Shown here: piece by piece, positions 59,976-64,000 of the stretch
How positions within the stretch are numbered: the first letter of the stretch is position 1
How the letters are laid out: each line of letters starts with the position of its first letter
Assembly (NCBI RefSeq): GCF_002844375.1
Contig: NZ_CP024199.1
Location: forward strand, 1,376,001 to 1,440,000
From: Thalassospira marina
GTDB taxonomy: Bacteria > Pseudomonadota > Alphaproteobacteria > Rhodospirillales > Thalassospiraceae
Direction of reading: 5' to 3'
Length of the DNA stretch: 64,000 nt
Position numbers and translations under genes: made by a program
Notes under the pieces: generated by a model
What the model saw: the letters and a program-made list of their open reading frames with translations, nothing else
Database searches by the model: none
What the model was told of the DNA's origin: nothing

Positions 59976-61064
59976 TCAGGCTTTGTTCCAACCTTCGCAC
60001 TGCGCACGGTGGCGAAGCAGGTGGTCAGCAAGCACGATGGCTGCCATGGCTTCGCCCACCGGAACGGCACGAATGCCAACGCAGGGGTCATGGCGGCCCT
60101 TGGTGACCACATCAACATCCTTGCCAGCCGTATCAACACTTTGGCGCGGGGTGAGGATGGAGCTGGTCGGTTTGACCGCAAAGCGAATGATCACGTCCTC
60201 GCCCGATGAAATACCGCCGAGAATGCCACCCGCATGGTTGGACAGGAAAACCGGTTTGCCGTCTTCGCCCATGCGCATTTCATCGGCGTTTTCAATGCCG
60301 GTCAGTTCGGCAGCTTCAAAGCCATTGCCAATTTCAACGCCCTTGACGGCGTTAATCGTCATCATGGCCTTGGCAAGGTCGGCATCCAATTTGTCGTAAA
60401 TCGGGTCCCCCAGGCCAACCGGCACGCCAGAGCAAACCACCTCGATCACGGCACCAACGGACGATCCATCCTTGCGCAAGCCATCAAGATATTCTTCAAA
60501 AACCGGTACGGCTTCGGGATCGGGGGTGAAGAAGGGGTTGTTATCAACCTCGTCCCAGTTCCAGTTGGCGCGATTGATTTCCTTGGTGCCCATTTTAACC
60601 AGCGCACCGCGAATTTTGATGTCATCGCCCAGAATTTTGCGGGCAACGGCACCGGCAGCCACCCGCATGGCGGTTTCACGGGCGGATGAACGCCCGCCAC
60701 CGCGATAATCGCGAATGCCGTATTTTTCCCAATAGGTGTAATCGGCATGGCCGGGGCGGAACTGGTTTTTAATCTCGCCGTAATCCTTGGAACGCTGATC
60801 GACATTTTCAATCAGCAGACCAATCGGGGTGCCGGTGGTTTTGCCTTCAAACACACCCGAAAGGATTTTAACCTCGTCAGGTTCGCGGCGCTGGGTGGTA
60901 AAGCGCGACTGGCCGGGTTTGCGTTTTTCCAGATATTTCTGAATGTCGGCTTCACAAAGATCAAGACGCGGGGGAACCCCATCCACCACGCAGCCAATGG
61001 CCGGGCCGTGGCTTTCGCCGAAGGTGGTGAAACGAAACAGGGACCCAAAACTGTTGCCAGCCAT
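59976..61064 (-). CDS. aroC: Chorismate synthase
   Basis: AroC makes chorismate from EPSP with reduced FMN, the last step of the shikimate pathway. The 362 residues are full length, with GESHGPAIGCVVDGVPPRL near the N-terminus, the FMN-contact segment YRGGGRSSARETAMRVAAGAVA and SNHAGGILGGISSG. It lies downstream of fabI with a terminator-like hairpin between them. Confidence 0.97.
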   Translation of the reverse strand: MAGNSFGSLFRFTTFGESHGPAIGCVVDGVPPRLDLCEADIQKYLEKRKPGQSRFTTQRREPDEVKILSGVFEGKTTGTPIGLLIENVDQRSKDYGEIKNQFRPGHADYTYWEKYGIRDYRGGGRSSARETAMRVAAGAVARKILGDDIKIRGALVKMGTKEINRANWNWDEVDNNPFFTPDPEAVPVFEEYLDGLRKDGSSVGAVIEVVCSGVPVGLGDPIYDKLDADLAKAMMTINAVKGVEIGNGFEAAELTGIENADEMRMGEDGKPVFLSNHAGGILGGISSGEDVIIRFAVKPTSSILTPRQSVDTAGKDVDVVTKGRHDPCVGIRAVPVGEAMAAIVLADHLLRHRAQCEGWNKA

Positions 61065-61105
61065 CAGAAAATTCCAGATTTGATAGGGTTAATATTCTAA
61101 ACAGA

Positions 61106-61133
61106 CAAAACGGGCCGCCCGCGGGCGACCCGG
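61106..61133 (-). terminator. Hairpin terminator between fabI and aroC
   Basis: The GC-rich stem GGGTCGCC-CGC-GGGCGGCCC is followed on the minus strand by GTTTTGTCTG, about 20 bp after the fabI stop. It may be leaky, allowing some fabI-aroC readthrough. Confidence 0.75.
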
Positions 61134-61153
61134 TTTATCGGATTTTGGCGGGG

Positions 61154-61984
61154 TCAGGACTTGCTGACCGTGATGTCCGGGGCATCAACCTGTTTCATGC
61201 CAACGGTGTGATAACCGCAATCGACATGGTGGGTTTCGCCCGTCACACCCGAAGACAGGTCGGACAGGAAATACAGGCCGGAATGACCAACATCGTCAAT
61301 CGTGACGTTGCGGCGCATCGGCGAGTTATATTCGTTCCATTTCAGGATATAGCGGAAATCGCCAATGCCCGATGCGGCAAGCGTCTTGATCGGGCCAGCC
61401 GAAATCGCGTTAACACGGATATTATCCGGGCCAAGGTCGTTGGCCATGTATTTGACGCTGGCTTCAAGGGCTGCCTTGGCAACGCCCATGACGTTGTAAT
61501 GCGGCATGACCTTTTCCGCCCCGTAATAGGACAGGGTCAGCATGGAACCGCCATTGGGCATCATCTTTTCGGCGCGCTGGGCAACAGCGGTGAACGAATA
61601 GACCGAAATGTTCATCGACATGGCGAAGTTTTCGGGGGACGTATCAAGATAGCGGCCACGAAGTTCGTTTTTGTCGGAATAGCCAATCGCATGGACGATG
61701 AAGTCAATGGTTTCCCATTTTTCCTTCAACGCGTCAAAAGCCGCATCGATGCTTGCCGGGTCACTGACATCGCAGGGCAGCACGATATCGCTGCCGATGC
61801 TTTCGGCCAGCGGGCGCACGCGTTTGCCAAGGGCATCACCCTGATAGGTAAATGCAACCTCGCCACCGGCGGCGGCAACGGCACGGGCAATGCCCCATGC
61901 AATGGATTTGTCGTTGGCGACGCCCATGATCAGGCCTCGCTTACCGGCCATCAGGCCTGAAAGATTTTCGGCGGACAGGCTCAT
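61154..61984 (-). CDS. fabI: Enoyl-[acyl-carrier-protein] reductase FabI
   Basis: FabI reduces enoyl-ACP with NADH in the last step of fatty acid elongation and is the target of triclosan. The 276 residues show GLIMGVANDKSIAWGIA for NAD and the catalytic Tyr-x6-Lys in HYNVMGVAKAALE. SGPIKTL-like AISAGPIKTLAASGI is the substrate loop. The ATG at 61984 has GAGGG immediately upstream, so the first Met is used. It is divergent from the YihY gene. Confidence 0.96.
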   Translation of the reverse strand: MSLSAENLSGLMAGKRGLIMGVANDKSIAWGIARAVAAAGGEVAFTYQGDALGKRVRPLAESIGSDIVLPCDVSDPASIDAAFDALKEKWETIDFIVHAIGYSDKNELRGRYLDTSPENFAMSMNISVYSFTAVAQRAEKMMPNGGSMLTLSYYGAEKVMPHYNVMGVAKAALEASVKYMANDLGPDNIRVNAISAGPIKTLAASGIGDFRYILKWNEYNSPMRRNVTIDDVGHSGLYFLSDLSSGVTGETHHVDCGYHTVGMKQVDAPDITVSKS

Positions 61985-62186
61985 ATTCCCTCTCGTTCAG
62001 GCAATCTCTCCACAGCTGGTGCGACGCCCGGTCAGGGTTGCGCCCAATACTGGAGACATTCAATATTATCCGCATCCTACACAAAGCCGGGCTAAAATCA
62101 ATCTGGCCTGTTTTATCTTTGCGTGGCGCGTTACTCTCTCTTGCTGTTCTTACTATAGTCGGAAATTGCACAGGATTAAGCGTTTA

Positions 62187-63551
62187 ATGGAGAATTGGCG
62201 AAAATTGCTCGATGACCGCACCGGATTTTGGCGTTATGCCTTTCTGCGGTTTCTGCATGACAAATCCCCGCAACGCGCCAGTGCGCTTTCATATACCACC
62301 CTTCTGGCGATGGTGCCGTTCCTGGCAATTGCGCTGACGGTGCTGTCTGCTTTTCCGGTTTTTGATGCCTGGAAAGACCAGATTTCCGGCCTGATCTTTA
62401 GCAATTTCCTGCCCCAGACCGGGTCGGAAGTGGCCGATTATCTGACCGGGTTTTTAAAAAATACCGGGCGCATGACAGCCATTGGCACCATCGTTTTGGG
62501 CTTTACCGCTGTAATGCTGCTGGGGTCCATCGAAACCGTGATGAACGATGTTTTCAGGGTAACAACACCGCGCAAGCTGTTATCGCGCCTGGTGGTGTTT
62601 TGGGCATTGATCACGGTGGGGCCTTTGTTGCTGGGGCTTAGCCTGTCGCTGGCATCCTATATTTTTGCCATGCGCCACTTTGTCGGGGGCGAAGCACTCG
62701 ATGCGCAAATTGGCCAACTGGGTTTTCTTGCTCCCTTCTTTTTGTCGGCCATTGCCTTTTCGCTGCTGTTTTTGGGTATGCCCAACCGGTCGGTTGTCCT
62801 GATTGACGGCATAATTGGTGGGGTAGTGGCGGCCTTCCTGTTCGAACTTCTAAAAAAGGGGTTCGGCCTTTATGTCAGCACCTTTCCCACCTATCAGACG
62901 ATTTATGGTGCCGTTGCGGTCGTACCAATTTTCCTGATCTGGATGTATCTGACCTGGATGGTGATTTTGCTGGGCGCGCAGGTGGCTGCGGCCCGGTCGG
63001 AATGGCGGGCAGCACGGGCAGCTGGCCTGGTGCCCGACCCGCGCGGCGGTTTGCCGGGCCAGACCGAACGCCTGATTGCCGTGCTGAAATTGCTGGAATA
63101 TCTGCAAAACCGGTTTCAGCAGGCCGAAAAACCGCCAACCTATCGCAAGCTGCTGCATGAATTGAAAATGGGTGGGCGTGATCTTAACTGGGCCTTGGCC
63201 GCCTTGCGCCGGGAAAAGCTGATTGATCGCAGCGAAAAGCATCGCTGGCTGTTATCGGGTGACTTATCGCGCCTGAAACTGGGCGATCTGATGGGCAAAC
63301 TCGGCCTGTTTTTAGATCAGGACCGGTTTTTGCTGGTGGATGTCAAAAGCGGTTGGCCGATGCGGGTGCGCGATAAACTGATCGAACTGGAAGACAGCCG
63401 CAAAGGGTTGCTTGATGTGTCGATTGGCGAGCTGTTCCAAAGCCCGCGTCCCGACGACAAGGTGCCCGAACCCCTTGAAAAAGACGATGACGACAGCAAA
63501 AAGCGCGACAGGGAAATTGATCATAACGATATGACAAGCCAGATCGACTAG
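62187..63551 (+). CDS. YihY/virulence factor BrkB family membrane protein
   Basis: The 454-residue protein has six TM helices in its first ~300 residues, with SYTTLLAMVPFLAIALTVLS at the start and LIWMYLTWMVILLGAQVAAA at the end, which are family marks. The C-terminal ~150 residues are cytoplasmic and winged-helix-like (RLIAVLKLLEYLQNRFQQAEKPPTYRKLLHEL). Earlier naming as RNase BN was shown to be wrong for the family, and its role is unsettled. The ATG at 62187 is used because the frame further upstream overlaps fabI. Confidence 0.92.
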   Translation: MENWRKLLDDRTGFWRYAFLRFLHDKSPQRASALSYTTLLAMVPFLAIALTVLSAFPVFDAWKDQISGLIFSNFLPQTGSEVADYLTGFLKNTGRMTAIGTIVLGFTAVMLLGSIETVMNDVFRVTTPRKLLSRLVVFWALITVGPLLLGLSLSLASYIFAMRHFVGGEALDAQIGQLGFLAPFFLSAIAFSLLFLGMPNRSVVLIDGIIGGVVAAFLFELLKKGFGLYVSTFPTYQTIYGAVAVVPIFLIWMYLTWMVILLGAQVAAARSEWRAARAAGLVPDPRGGLPGQTERLIAVLKLLEYLQNRFQQAEKPPTYRKLLHELKMGGRDLNWALAALRREKLIDRSEKHRWLLSGDLSRLKLGDLMGKLGLFLDQDRFLLVDVKSGWPMRVRDKLIELEDSRKGLLDVSIGELFQSPRPDDKVPEPLEKDDDDSKKRDREIDHNDMTSQID

Positions 63552-63581
63552 CGTGACGGGCTGCCATTTTTTGCAGCTATG

Positions 63582-63616
63582 AAAAATGCCGGCGCCATTT
63601 GGGGCCGGCATTTTGT
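63582..63616. terminator. Bidirectional terminator at the right end
   Basis: The 10-bp stem AAATGCCGGC/GCCGGCATTT with a 10-nt loop and flanking A and T runs lies between the YihY gene and the convergent universal stress gene. Confidence 0.92.
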
Positions 63617-63657
63617 TTGGGCGTTTGCCCGCCAGGTATTTGGAGCAGGGCGATCTA

Positions 63658-64000
63658 TCAGGCGTCGATTTGTGTGGTGGGGGCAATGGCAATCAGGATG
63701 CTACAGGGGGCATGCGCCAAAAGCGATGCGCCCGTCGAACCACCCCACCAGCGCGACAGCGCACCTTGTTCACGGTGGCCCACTACGATCAGATCAGACT
63801 GGATCTCCTTGGCAACGCGGCCAATTTCACCGGCGGGAATACCGTTTTCAAGGCGCGTTTCAACCGAAAGCCCCATCCCCTGCAGCTTGGCCTTGCCTTC
63901 GTTCAGGCTTTCCTGAATGTCGGCCAGCATCCGGTCCGGCAGGTCGGACGGCACCGCTGCCTCGGCATAAATCACGCCGATATCGGGGGCCAGAACGGCC
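63658..64000 (-). CDS. Universal stress protein (UspA family), partial
   Basis: The minus-strand frame is open to the right edge, so its N-terminus is outside the window. The visible ~114 residues form the C-terminal part of a UspA fold: AVLAPDIGVIYAEAAVP, SDLIVVGHREQGALSRW and GGSTGASLLAHAPCSILI, which together hold the G-2x-G-9x-G(S/T)-like ATP-binding segment. Function is stress tolerance in general, without a specific ligand. The terminator at 63582 ends both convergent genes. Confidence 0.9.
   Translation of the reverse strand, partial: AVLAPDIGVIYAEAAVPSDLPDRMLADIQESLNEGKAKLQGMGLSVETRLENGIPAGEIGRVAKEIQSDLIVVGHREQGALSRWWGGSTGASLLAHAPCSILIAIAPTTQIDA

Noticed and set aside
1..64000. tRNA or rRNA genes, CRISPR arrays, prophage and intact insertion sequences
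   Set aside because: None was seen on reading the gene-free stretches and the gene content. A tRNAscan or ISfinder search would be decisive.

Overview
This 64-kb window looks like a chromosomal segment of a marine alphaproteobacterium, most likely a Rhodospirillales member close to Thalassospira. That is an inference from gene content: HdaA, an EipB/DUF1849 protein, two tiny aa3-oxidase subunit IV-like proteins, an RNA-degradosome-type polyphosphate kinase beside Ppx, an HDAC-like/xseB/ispA/dxs gene block and two TRAP transporters. Coding density is high. No tRNA, rRNA, CRISPR array, prophage or intact insertion sequence was seen.

Layout. 1-2.9 kb: the 3' end of ndk, a methyl-accepting chemotaxis protein and two very small cytochrome-oxidase-associated membrane peptides. 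3.2-12.6 kb: purM-purN on the minus strand, then on the plus strand a DUF2066 protein, an AI-2E-family permease, hdaA, a RimB-like zinc protease, rimK, an AstE-like deacylase and rnd. 12.7-17.7 kb: accessory redox and regulatory genes (SDR, NTF2-like, HxlR, QorB-like, LysR, DUF1835). 17.9-28.4 kb: ppx and ppk (minus), then sixA, aspS, a SPOR lipoprotein and an EipB-like lipoprotein (plus), an ArsR repressor with a BigR/SqrR-type cysteine pair, and a histone-deacetylase-like amidohydrolase. 28.5-32.7 kb: xseB, ispA, an alpha/beta hydrolase and dxs.

32.8-45.4 kb lies between dxs and tlyA, genes that are usually neighbours in alphaproteobacteria. It holds a Fur-box-controlled siderophore receptor, three oxidoreductases and a complete malonate module: TRAP transporter matPQM, malonyl-CoA decarboxylase matA, malonyl-CoA synthetase matB and a divergent GntR regulator with GTATAC-centred operators. 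45.5-50.4 kb: tlyA and a second TRAP system preceded by a GlcG/HbpS-like gene. 51-55.8 kb: one very large autotransporter. A short LysR C-terminal remnant and a 12-bp-arm inverted repeat lie beyond its 3' end, and an AT-rich spacer and an intact LysR gene lie on its 5' side, which points to rearrangement. 56-64 kb: LysR, a DMT exporter, a TetR gene with a small membrane protein, aroC, fabI, a YihY/Rbn-family membrane protein and the 3' part of a universal stress protein.

The most interesting signals are the paired oxidase micropeptides, the RimB/RimK/AstE-like trio, the palindrome-rich gene-free block at 27.0-27.2 kb, the dxs/tlyA split with its malonate module, and the autotransporter with its internal duplication and flanking LysR relic. 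I did not find a clear, wholly new multi-gene system.
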